A stretch of 64,000 bases of DNA from Chrysomallon squamiferum (Eukaryota; Mollusca; Gastropoda; Neomphalida; Peltospiridae). Under the pieces are notes generated by a model that was given only the letters and a program-made list of their open reading frames with translations, ran no database searches and was not told the origin of the DNA. The position numbers and the translations under genes were made by a program. Of this stretch, positions 20,301 to 33,000 are shown one piece after another; the stretch's first letter is position 1, and each line of letters opens with the position of its first letter. The DNA lies in contig CM022676.1 in the NCBI GenBank assembly GCA_012295275.1, positions 1,072,010-1,136,009 on the forward strand, written 5' to 3'.

Positions 20301-23300
20301 TGCACACGGTGCTGTTTGTTTAAGCAGTACTACGTCCTAAGCGATCAGAGTGAATTCTCTGCTTTCGCCATGTGTATAATTTTTTGTGAGCGCGGACGTG
20401 ACAGAGAATCGTAAATGGTTCTCTGTCACGTCCGCTCTCAAAGTTCAAGGTCGCGGATTTCAATAAGAAATTAAGACACTATGCTGTTCATGGTAGGTAA
20501 AGTAGATGTATTTCGATTAAAGAATAACCTAGACGATGCGAAAAGCCTGCGTGCTTCTCCGGTTTCCCAATCTCTCTTCATCGTTCTCAGCTGACAGCGA
20601 GCGCGGTGCTGTTCGTGTACAGAGAACTATGATCGAAGCAAAGAGACTAATACTGCGGAATATGTGAGCCTCCATTCTTCTCCGCTTTCGCAATCTCTCC
20701 TCGTCGTCGTACGCGCGCAGTGCACACGGTGCTGTTTGTTTAAGCAGTACTACGTCCTAAGCGATCAGAGTGAATTCTCTGCTTTCGCCATGTGTGTTTA
20801 ATTTTTTGTGAGCGCGGACGTGACAGAGAATCGTAAATGGTTCTCTGTCACGTCCGCTCTCAAAGTTCAAGGTCGCGGATTTCAATAAGAAACTAAGACA
20901 CTATGCTGTTCATGGTAGGTAAAGTAGATGTATTTCGATTAAAGAATAACCTAGACGATGCGAAAAGCCTGCGTGCTTCTCCGGTTTCCCAATCTCTCTT
21001 CATCGTTCTCAGCTGACAGCGAGCGCGGTGCTGTTCGTGTACAGAGAACTATGATCGAAGCAAAGAGACTAATACTGCGGAATATGTGAGCCTCCATTCT
21101 TCTCCGCTTTCGCAATCTCTCCTCGTCGTCGTACGCGCGCAGTGCACACGGTGCTGTTTGTTTAAGCAGTACTACGTCCTAAGCGATCAGAGTGAATTCT
21201 CTGCTTTCGCCATGTGTGTTTAATTTTTTGTGAGCGCGGACGTGACAGAGAATCGTAAATGGTTCTCTGTCACGTCCGCTCTCAAAGTTCAAGGTCGCGG
21301 ATTTCAATAAGAAATTAAGACACTATGCTGTTCATGGTAGGTAAAGTAGATGTATTTCGATTAAAGAATAACCTAGACGATGCGAAAAGCCTGCGTGCTT
21401 CTCCGGTTTCCCAATCTCTCTTCATCGTTCTCAGCTGACAGCGAGCGCGGTGCTGTTCGTGTACAGAGAACTATGATCGAAGCAAAGAGACTAATACTGC
21501 GGAATATGTGAGCCTCCATTCTTCTCCGCTTTCGCAATCTCTCCTCGTCGTCGTACGCGCGCAGTGCACACGGTGCTGTTTGTTTAAGCAGTACTACGTC
21601 CTAAGCGATCAGAGTGAATTCTCTGCTTTCGCCATGTGTGTTTAATTTTTTGTGAGCGCGGACGTGACAGAGAATCGTAAATGGTTCTCTGTCACGTCCG
21701 CTCTCAAAGTTCAAGGTCGCGGATTTCAATAAGAAATTAAGACACTATGCTGTTCATGGTAGGTAAAGTAGATGTATTTCGATTAAAGAATAACCTAGAC
21801 GATGCGAAAAGCCTGCGTGCTTCTCCGGTTTCCCAATCTCTCTTCATCGTTCTCAGCTGACAGCGAGCGCGGTGCTGTTCGTGTACAGAGAACTATGATC
21901 GAAGCAAAGAGACTAATACTGCGGAATATGTGAGCCTCCATTCTTCTCCGCTTTCGCAATCTCTCCTCGTCGTCGTACGCGCGCAGTGCACACGGTGCTG
22001 TTTGTTTAAGCAGTACTACGTCCTAAGCGATCAGAGTGAATTCTCTGCTTTCGCCATGTGTGTTGTTTTTTTTTTGTGAGCGCGGACGTGACAGAGAATC
22101 GTAAATGGTTCTCTGTCACGTCCGCTCTCAAAGTTCAAGGTCGCGGATTTCAATAAGAAATTAAGACACTATGCTGTTCATGGTAGGTAAAGTAGATGTA
22201 TTTCGATTAAAGAATAACCTAGACGATGCGAAAAGCCTGCGTGCTTCTCCGGTTTCCCAATCTCTCTTCATCGTTCTCAGCTGACAGCGAGCGCGGTGCT
22301 GTTCGTGTACAGAGAACTATGATCGAAGCAAAGAGACTAATACTGCGGAATATGTGAGCCTCCATTCTTCTCCGCTTTCGCAATCTCTCCTCGTCGTCGT
22401 ACGCGCGCAGTGCACACGGTGCTGTTTGTTTAAGCAGTACTACGTCCTAAGCGATCAGAGTGAATTCTCTGCTTTCGCCATGTGTGTTTAATTTTTTGTG
22501 AGCGCGGACGTGACAGAGAATCGTAAATGGTTCTCTGTCACGTCCGCTCTCAAAGTTCAAGGTCGCGGATTTCAATAAGAAATTAAGACACTATGCTGTT
22601 CATGGTAGGTAAAGTAGATGTATTTCGATTAAAGAATAACCTAGACGATGCGAAAAGCCTGCGTGCTTCTCCGGTTTCCCAATCTCTCTTCATCGTTCTC
22701 AGCTGACAGCGAGCGCGGTGCTGTTCGTGTACAGAGAACTATGATCGAAGCAAAGAGACTAATACTGCGGAATATGTGAGCCTCCATTCTTCTCCGCTTT
22801 CGCAATCTCTCCTCGTCGTCGTACGCGCGCAGTGCACACGGTGCTGTTTGTTTAAGCAGTACTACGTCCTAAGCGATCAGAGTGAATTCTCTGCTTTCGC
22901 CATGTGTGTTTAATTTTTTGTGAGCGCGGACGTGACAGAGAATCGTAAATGGTTCTCTGTCACGTCCGCTCTCAAAGTTCAAGGTCGCGGATTTCAATAA
23001 GAAATTAAGACACTATGCTGTTCATGGTAGGTAAAGTAGATGTATTTCGATTAAAGAATAACCTAGACGATGCGAAAAGCCTGCGTGCTTCTCCGGTTTC
23101 CCAATCTCTCTTCATCGTTCTCAGCTGACAGCGAGCGCGGTGCTGTTCGTGTACAGAGAACTATGATCGAAGCAAAGAGACTAATACTGCGGAATATGTG
23201 AGCCTCCATTCTTCTCCGCTTTCGCAATCTCTCCTCGTCGTCGTACGCGCGCAGTGCACACGGTGCTGTTTGTTTAAGCAGTACTACGTCCTAAGCGATC

Positions 23301-23800
23301 AGAGTGAATTCTCTGCTTTCGCCATGTGTGTTTAATTTTTTGTGAGCGCGGACGTGACAGAGAATCGTAAATGGTTCTCTGTCACGTCCGCTCTCAAAGT
23401 TCAAGGTCGCGGATTTCAATAAGAAATTAAGACACTATGCTGTTCATGGTAGGTAAAGTAGATGTATTTCGATTAAAGAATAACCTAGACGATGCGAAAA
23501 GCCTGCGTGCTTCTCCGGTTTCCCAATCTCTCTTCATCGTTCTCAGCTGACAGCGAGCGCGGTGCTGTTCGTGTACAGAGAACTATGATCGAAGCAAAGA
23601 GACTAATACTGCGGAATATGTGAGCCTCCATTCTTCTCCGCTTTCGCAATCTCTCCTCGTCGTCGTACGCGCGCAGTGCACGCGGTGCTGTTTGTTTAAG
23701 CAGTAATACGTCCTAAGCGATCAGAGTGAATTCTCTGCTTTCGCCATGTGTTTAATTTTTTGTGAGCGCGGACGTGACAGAGAATCGTAAATGGTTCTCT
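17311..23800 (+). repeat. 422-bp satellite array, about 15 units
   Basis: Using CACACGGTGCTG as anchor, units start at 17311, 17769, 18193, 18615, 19037, 19459, 19881, 20303, 20723, 21145, 21567, 21989, 22413, 22835, 23257 and 23679. The spacing is 422 except 458 (internal duplication), 424 (two places) and 420. Units are almost identical in sequence. Each contains two related halves (GGTGCTGTTTGTTTAAGCAG and GGTGCTGTTCGTGTACAGAG) plus a hairpin. The array is cut by the assembly gap, so its true length is unknown. It is richer in GC than its surroundings. Short minus-strand reading frames are chance. Confidence 0.97.
17398..17449. repeat. Hairpin in the satellite unit (first copy)
   Basis: Left arm 17398-17418 and right arm 17429-17449 are 21-nt inverted repeats with one mismatch; the loop is the 10-nt TCGTAAATGG. 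The arms contain GGACGTGACAGAGAA. It recurs once in every 422-bp unit with no visible arm changes. Confidence 0.95.
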
Positions 23801-24000
23801 NNNNNNNNNNNNNNNNNNNNNNNNNNNNNNNNNNNNNNNNNNNNNNNNNNNNNNNNNNNNNNNNNNNNNNNNNNNNNNNNNNNNNNNNNNNNNNNNNNNN
23901 NNNNNNNNNNNNNNNNNNNNNNNNNNNNNNNNNNNNNNNNNNNNNNNNNNNNNNNNNNNNNNNNNNNNNNNNNNNNNNNNNNNNNNNNNNNNNNNNNNNN
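23801..24000. other. Assembly gap (200 N)
   Basis: A run of N of round length separates two different satellites. It is a scaffolding gap of nominal size, so the real distance and the array ends are unknown. Confidence 0.99.
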
Positions 24001-27000
24001 GTAAGTAAGTACTTAACTAATGACCTAAGTTAGCAAAGGAAGAGAATAGTAACCTAAGTAAGTACATTTACCAATTATCTAAATAACAAATAAATTAAGT
24101 AAGTAAGTAAATAATGACCTAAGTAAGCAAGGATGCAACTTTCTAAGGAAGTGAGAATGGAAGTAAGTACATTAACAATTATCTAAGTAATAAATAAATT
24201 AAGTAATTACGTAAATAATGACCTAAGTAAGCAAGGAAGCAAGTACCTAACTAAGAGAGAATGCAAGTCAGTACATTTACAATTATGTGACTAAGAATGT
24301 AAGTAACTACTTAATTAATGTCCTAGGTTAGCAAGTAAGCGACTAAGTTAGTAAATAGTAACCTAAGTAAATACAATAACAATTATCTAACTAAGAAAGA
24401 AAGTAAGTAAGTACGTAAATAATGATCTAAGTTGGCAAGGAAGCGAGCAACTAAGTGAAAATGCAAATTTGTACATTAACAATTATCTCAGTAACAACGT
24501 AAGTAAGTACGTAAATAATGACCAAAGTAAGCAAGAATGCAGCTTACTTAGTTAGTGAGAATGCAAGTAAGTACGTTAACAATTATATAAGTAAGAAATA
24601 AATTTAGTACTTACCTAAATAATGACCTAAGTAAGCAAGGAAACAAGTAACTAAGAAAGTGAGAATGCAAGTCAGTACATTAACAATTATGTGAGTAAGA
24701 ATGTAAGTAAGTACTTAACTAATGACCTAAGTTAGCAAGGAAGAGAATAAGTAAGTAAATAGTAACCTAAGTAAGTACATTACCAATTATCTAAATAACA
24801 AATAAATTAAGTAAGTAAGTAAATAATGACCTAAGTAAGCAAGGATGCAAGTTTCTAAGGAAGTGAGAATGCAAGTAAGTACATTAACAATTATCTAAGT
24901 AATAAATAAATTAAGTAATTACGTAAATAATGACCTAAGTAAGCAAGGAAGCAAGTACCTAACTAAGAGAGAATGCAAGTCAGTACATTTACAATTATGT
25001 GACTAAGAATGTAAGTAACTACTTAATTAATGTGCTAGGTTAGAAAGTAAGCGACTAAGTTAGTAAATAGTAACCTAAGTAAATACAATAACAATTATCT
25101 AACTAAGAAAGAAAGTAAGTAAGTACGTAAATAATGATCTAAGTTGGCAAGGAAGCGAGCAACTAAGTGAAAATGCAAATTTGTACATTAACAATTATCT
25201 CAGTAACAACGTAAGTAAGTACGTAAATAATGACCAAAGTAAGCAAGAATGCAGCTTACTTAGTTAGTGAGAATGCAAGTAAGTACGTTAACAATTATCT
25301 AAGTAAGAAATAAATTTAGTACTTACCTAAATAATGACCTAAGTAAGCAAGGAAACAAGTAACTAAGAAAGTGAGAATGCAAGTCAGTACATTAACAATT
25401 ATGTGAGTAAGAATGTAAGTAAGTACTTAGCTAATGACCTAAGTTAGCAAGGAAGAGAATAAGTAAGTAAATAGTAACCTAAGTAAGTACATTACCAATT
25501 ATCTAAATAACAAATAAATTAAGTAAGTAAGTAAATAATGACCTAAGTAAGCAAGGATGCAAGTTTCTAAGGAAGTGAGAATGGAAGTAAGTACATTAAC
25601 AATTATCTAAGTAATAAATAAATTAAGTAATTACGTAAATAATGACCTAAGTAAGCAAGGAAGCAAGTACCTAACTAAGAGAGAATGCAAGTCAGTACAT
25701 TTACAATTATGTGACTAAGAATGTAAGTAACTACTTAATTAATGTGCTAGGTTAGCAAGTAAGCGACTAAGTTAGTAAATAGTAACCTAAGTAAATACAA
25801 TAACAATTATCTAACTAAGAAAGAAAGTAAGTAAGTACGTAAATAATGATCTAAGTTGGGAAGGAAGCGAGCAACTAAGTGAAAATGCAAATTTGTACAT
25901 TAACAATTATCTCAGTAACAACGTATGTAAGTACGTAAATAATGACCTAAGTAAGCAAGGATGGAACTTACTTAGTTAGTGAGAATGCAAGGTAGTACGT
26001 TAACAATTATCTGAGTAAGAAATAAATTTAGTACTTACCTAAATAATGACCTAAGTAAGCAAGGAAGCAAGTACCTAAGTAAGAGAGAATGACAGTCAGT
26101 ACATTGACAATTATGTGAATAAGAATGTAAGTAAGTACTTAATTAATATCCTAGGTTAGCAAGTAAGCGAGTAAGTTAGTAAAGAGTAACCTAAGTATGT
26201 ACATTATCAATTATCTAAATAACAAATAAATTAATTAAGTAAGTAAATAATGACCTAAGTATTCAAAGATGCAGCTTACTTAGTTAGTGAGAATGCAAGT
26301 AAGAACCTTAACAATTATCTAAGTAAGAAATAAATTTAGTACTTACCTAAATAATGACCTAAGTAAGGAAGGAAGCAAGTACCTAAGTAAGAGAGAATGC
26401 AAGTCAGTACATTGACAATTATGTGAATAAGAATGTAAGTAAGTACTTAATTAATATCCTAGGTTAGCAAGTAAGCGAGTAAGTTAGTAAATAGCAACCT
26501 AAGTAAATACAATAACAATTATCTAACTAAGAAAGAAAGTAAGTAAGTACGTAAATAATGATCTAAGTTGGGAAGGAAGCGAGCAACTAAGTGAAAATGC
26601 AAATTTGTACATTAACAATTATCTCAGTAACAACGTATGTAAGTACGTAAATAATGACTTAAGTAAGCAAGGATGGAACTTAGTTAGTGAGAATGCAAGT
26701 AAGTACGTTAACAATTATCTAAGTAAGAAATAAATTTAGTACTTACCTAAATAATGACCTAAGTAAGCAAGGAAACAAGTAACTAAGAAAGTGAGAATGC
26801 AAGTCAGTACATTAACAATTATGTGAGTAAGAATGTAAGTAAGTACTTAGCTAATGACCTAAGTTAGCAAGGAAGAGAATAAGTAAGTAAATAGTAACCT
26901 AAGTAAGTACATTACCAATTATCTAAATAACAAATAAATTAAGTAAGTAAGTAAATAATGACCTAAGTAAGCAAGGATGCAAGTTTCTAAGGAAGTGAGA

Positions 27001-30000
27001 ATGGAAGTAAGTACATTAACAATTATCTAAGTAATAAATAAATTAAGTAATTACGTAAATAATGACCTAAGTAAGCAAGGAAGCAAGTACCTAAGTAAGA
27101 GAGAATGCAAGTCAGTACATTGACAATTATGTGAATAAGAATGTAAGTAAGTACTTAATTAATATCCTAGGTTAGCAAGTAAGCGAGTAAGTTAGTAAAT
27201 AGCAACCTAAGTAAGTACATTAACAATTATCTAAATAACAAATAAATTAAGTAAGTAAGTAAATAATGACCTAAGTAAGCAAGGATGCAAGTTTCTAAGG
27301 AAGTGAGAATGGAAGTAAGTACATTAACAATTATCTAAGTAATAAATAAATTAAGTAATTACGTAAATAATGACCTAAGTAAGCAAGGAAGCAAGTACCT
27401 AACTAAGAGAGAATGCAAGTCAGTACATTTACAATTATGTGACTAAGAATGTAAGTAACTACTTAATTAATGTGCTAGGTTAGCAAGTAAGCGACTAAGT
27501 TAGTAAATAGTAACCTAAGTAAATACAATAACAATTATCTAACTAAGAAAGAAAGTAAGTAAGTACGTAAATAATGATCTAAGTTGGCAAGGAAGCGAGC
27601 AACTAAGTGAAAATGCAAATTTGTACATTAACAATTATCTCAGTAACAACGTAAGTAAGTACGTAAATAATGACCAAAGTAAGCAAGAATGCAGCTTACT
27701 TAGTTAGTGAGAATGCAAGTAAGTACGTTAACAATTATCTAAGTAAGAAATAAATTTAGTACTTACCTAAATAATGACCTAAGTAAGCAAGGAAGCAAGT
27801 ACCTAAGTAAGAGAGAATGCAAGTCAGTACATTTACAATTATGTGAGTAAGAATGTAAGTAACTACTTAATTAATGTGCTAGGTTAGCAAGTAAGCGACT
27901 AAGTTAGTAAATAGTAACCTAAGTAAATACAATAACAATTATCTAACTAAGAAAGAAAGTAAGTAAGTACGTAAATAATGATCTAAGTTGGCAAGGAAGC
28001 GAGCAACTAAGTGAAAATGCAAATTTGTACATTAACAATTATCTCAGTAACAACGTAAGTAAGTACGTAAATAATGACCAAAGTAAGCAAGAATGCAGCT
28101 TACTTAGTGAGAATGCAAGTAAGTACGTTAACAATTATCTAAGTAAGAAATAAATTTAGTACTTACCTAAATAATGACCTAAGTAAGCAAGGAAACAAGT
28201 AACTAAGAAAGTGAGAATGCAAGTCAGTACATTAACAATTATGTGAGTAAGAATGTAAGTAAGTACTTAGCTAATGACCTAAGTTAGCAAGGAAGAGAAT
28301 AAGTAAGTAAATAGTAACCTAAGTAAGTACATTACCAATTATCTAAATAACAAATAAATTAAGTAAGTAAGTAAATAATGACCTAAGTAAGCAAGGATGC
28401 AAGTTTCTAAGGAAGTGAGAATGGAAGTAAGTACATTAACAATTATCTAAGTAATAAATAAATTAAGTAATTACGTAAATAATGACCTAAGTAAGCAAGG
28501 AAGCAAGTACCTAACTAAGAGAGAATGCAAGTCAGTACATTTACAATTATGTGACTAAGAATGTAAGTAACTACTTAATTAATGTGCTAGGTTAGCAAGT
28601 AAGCGACTAAGTTAGTAAATACAATAACAATTATCTAACTAAGAAAGAAAGTAAGTAAGTACGTAAATAATGATCTAAGTTGGCAAGGAAGCGAGCAACT
28701 AGGTGAAAATGCAAATTTGTACATTAACAATTATCTCAGTAACAACGTATGTAAGTACGTAAATAATGACCTAAGTAAGCAAGGATGGAACTTACTTAGT
28801 TCGTGAGAATGCAAGGTAGTACGTTAACAATTATCTAAGTAAGAAATAAATTTAGTACTTACCTAAATAATGACCTAAGTAAGCAAGGAAGCAAGTACCT
28901 AAGTAAGAGAGAATGCAAGTCAGTACATTGACAATTATGTGAGTAAGAATGTAAGTAAGTACTTAACTAATGACCTAAGTTAGCAAGGAAGAGAATAAGT
29001 AAGTAAATAGTAACCTAAGTAAGTACATTACCAATTATCTAAATAACAAATAAATTAAGTAAGTAAGTAAATAATGACCTAAGTAAGCAAGGATGCAAGT
29101 TTCTAAGGAAGTGAGAATGCAAGTCAGTACATTTACAATTATGTGACTAAGAATGTAAGTAACTACTTAATTAATGTGCTAGGTTAGCAAGTAAGCGACT
29201 AAGTTAGTAAATAGTAACCTAAGTAAATACAATAACAATTATCTAACTAAGAAAGAAAGTAAGTAAGTACGTAAATAATGATCTAAGTTGGCAAGGAAGC
29301 GAGCAACTAAGTGAAAATGCAAATTTGTACATTAACAATTATCTCAGTAACAACGTATGTAAGTACGTAAATAATGACCTAAGTAAGCAAGGATGCAAGT
29401 TTCTAAGGAAGTGAGAATGCAAGTAAGTACATTAACAATTATCTAAGTAAGAAATAAATTTAGTAATTACCTAAATAATGACCTAAGTAAGCAAGGAAAC
29501 AAGTAACTAAGTAAGTGAGAATGCAAGTCAGTACATTAACAATTATGTGAGTAAGAATGTAAGTAAGTACTTAACTAATGACCTAAGTTAGCAAGGAAGA
29601 GAATAAGTAAGTAAATAGTAACCTAAGTAAGTACATTACCAATTATCTAAATAACAAATAAATTAAGTAAGTAAGTAAATAATGACCTAAGTAAGCAAGG
29701 ATGCAAGTTTCTAAGGAAGTGAGAATGGAAGTAAGTACATTAACAATTATCTAAGTAATAAATAAATTAAGTAATTACGTAAATAATGACCTAAGTAAGC
29801 AAGGAAGCAAGTACCTAACTAAGAGAGAATGCAAGTCAGTACATTTACAATTATGTGACTAAGAATGTAAGTAACTACTTAATTAATGTCCTAGGTTAGC
29901 AAGTAAGCGACTAAGTTAGTAAATAGTAACCTAAGTAAATACAATAACAATTATCTAACTAAGAAAGAAAGTAAGTAAGTACGTAAATAATGATCTAAGT

Positions 30001-33000
30001 TGGCAAGGAAGCGAGCAACTAAGTGAAAATGCAAATTTGTACATTAACAATTATCTCAGTAACAACGTAAGTAAGTACGTAAATAATGACCAAAGTAAGC
30101 AAGAATGCAGCTTACTTAGTTAGTGAGAATGCAAGTAAGTACGTTAACAATTATATAAGTAAGAAATAAATTTAGTACTTACCTAAATAATGACCTAAGT
30201 AAGCAAGGAAACAAGTAACTAAGAAAGTGAGAATGCAAGTCAGTACATTAACAATTATGTGAGTAAGAATGTAAGTAAGTACTTAGCTAATGACCTAAGT
30301 TAGCAAGGAAGAGAATAAGTAAGTAAATAGTAACCTAAGTAAGTACATTACCAATTATCTAAATAACAAATAAATTAAGTAAGTAAGTAAATAATGACCT
30401 AAGTAAGCAAGGATGCAAGTTTCTAAGGAAGTGAGAATGGAAGTAAGTACATTAACAATTATCTAAGTAATAAATAAATTAAGTAATTACGTAAATAATG
30501 ACCTAAGTAAGCAAGGAAGCAAGTACCTAACTAAGAGAGAATGCAAGTCAGTACATTTACAATTATGTGACTAAGAATGTAAGTAACTACTTAATTAATG
30601 TGCTAGGTTAGCAAGTAAGCGACTAAGTTAGTAAATAGTAACCTAAGTAAATACAATAACAATTATCTAACTAAGAAAGAAAGTAAGTAAGTACGTAAAT
30701 AATGATCTAAGTTGGCAAGGAAGCGAGCAACTAAGTGAAAATGCAAATTTGTACATTAACAATTATCTCAGTAACAACGTAAGTAAGTACGTAAATAATG
30801 ACCAAAGTAAGCAAGAATGCAGCTTACTTAGTTAGTGAGAATGTAAGTAAGTACGTTAACAATTATCTAAGTAAGAAATAAATTTAGTACTTACCTAAAT
30901 AATGACCTAAGTAAGCAAGGAAACAAGTAACTAAGTAAAGTGAGAACGACCTAAGTCAGGAAGAGAAAACAATTATGTAAATAGTAATAAGTAAGTACAA
31001 TTATGTAAGAATTATCTAACTAACGACCTAAGTTAGCAAGGAAGAGAATAAGTAAGTAAATAGTAACCTAAGTAAGTACATTACCAATTATCTAAATAAC
31101 AAATAAATTAAGTAAGTAAGTAAATAATGACCTAAGTAAGCAAGGATGCAAGTTTCATTTAACAATTAGTGTAAGAATGCAAGTAAAGCTAGATTAACAA
31201 TTATCTAAGTAATAAATAAATTAAGTAATTACGTAAATAATGACCTAAGTAAGAAAAAAAATGTAAGGAAGCGTAAATAATGACCTAAGTTGGGAAGAGA
31301 GAATGCAAGTCAGTACATTTACAATTATGTGACTAAGAATGTAAGTAACTACTTAATTAATGTGCTAGGTTAGCAACTAAGTAAGTGAAAGTAAACAAGT
31401 TAGTAAATAGTAACCTAAGTAAATACAATAACAATTATCTAACTAAGAAAGAAAGTAAGTAAGTACGTAAATAATGATCTAAGTTGGGAAGGAAGCGAGC
31501 AACTAAGTGAAAATGCAAATTTGTACATTAACAATTATCTCAGTAACAACGTATGTAAGTACGTAAATAATGACTTAAGTAAGCAAGGATGGAACTTACT
31601 TAGTTCGTGAGAATGCAAGGTAGTACGTTAACAATTATCTGAGTAAGAAATAAATTTAGTACTTACCTAAATAATGACCTAAGTAAGCAAGGAAGCAAGT
31701 ACCTAAGTAAGAGAGAATGACAGTCAGTACATTGACAATTATGTGAATAAGAATGTAAGTAAGTACTTAATTAATATCCTAGGTTAGCAAGTAAGCGAGT
31801 AAGTTAGTAAATAGCAACCTAAGTAAATACAATAACAATTATCTAACTAAGAAAGAAATAAATTAAATTAAGTTAAGTAAATAATGACCAAACAAGCAAG
31901 GATGCAGCTTACTTAGTTAGTGAGAATGCAAGTAAGTACGTTAACAATTATCTAAGTAAGAAATAAATTTAGTACTTACCTAAATAATGACCTAAGTAAG
32001 GAAGGAAGCAAGTACCTAAGTAAGAGAGAATGCAAGTCAGTACATTGACAATTATGTGAATAAGAATGTAAGTAAGTACTTAATTAATGTCCTAGGTTAG
32101 CAAGTAAGCGAGTAAGTTAGTAAATAGTAACCTAAGTAAATACAATAACAATTATCTAACTAAGAAAGAAAGTAAGTAAGTACGTAAATAATGATCTAAG
32201 TTGGGAAGGAAGCGAGCAACTAAGTGAAAATGCAAATTTGTACATTAACAATTATCTCAGTAACAACGTAAGTAAGTACGTAAATAATGACCTAAGTAAA
32301 CAAAAGGATTGAACTCAGTTAGTGAGAATGCAAGGTAGTACGTTAACAATTATCTAAGTAAGAAATAAATTTAGTAATTACGTAAATAATGACCTAAGTA
32401 AGCAAGGAAACAAGTAACTAAGTAAGTGAGAATGCAAGTCAGTACATTAACAATTATGTGAGTAAGAATGTAAGTAAGTACTTAACTAATGACCTAAGTT
32501 AGCAAGGAAGAGAATAAGTAAGTAAATAGTAACCTAAGTAAGTACATTACCAATTATCTAAATATAACAAATAAATTAAGTAAGTAAGTAAAGAATGAGA
32601 AGCAAAAGCAAGGATTTTTGCATTAACAATTTCTAAGTAAGAACGTAAATAAGAAATGCTAATAATGACCGAAGTAAAGTATGCTACATTAACAATTATC
32701 TAAGCAATAAGTACATTAACAATTATCTAAGTAATAAATAAATTAAGTAATTACGTAAATAATGACCTAAGTAAGCAAGGAAGCAAGTACCTAAGTAAGA
32801 GAGAATGCAAGTCAGTACATTGACAATTATGTGAATAAGAATGTAAGTAAGTACTTAATTAATATCCTAGGTTAGCAAGTAAGCGAGTAAGTTAGTAAAT
32901 AGTAACCTAAGTAAGTACATTACCAATTATCTAAATAACAAATAAATTAAGTAAGTAAGTAAATAATGACCTAAGTAAGCAAGGATGCAACTTTCTAAGG

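Noticed and set aside
17311-23800. CRISPR-like or tandem RNA-gene array
   Set aside because: The unit is 422 bp with no short repeat and unique spacer pattern. I could not find tRNA, 5S or snRNA signatures, or an internal polymerase III box arrangement.
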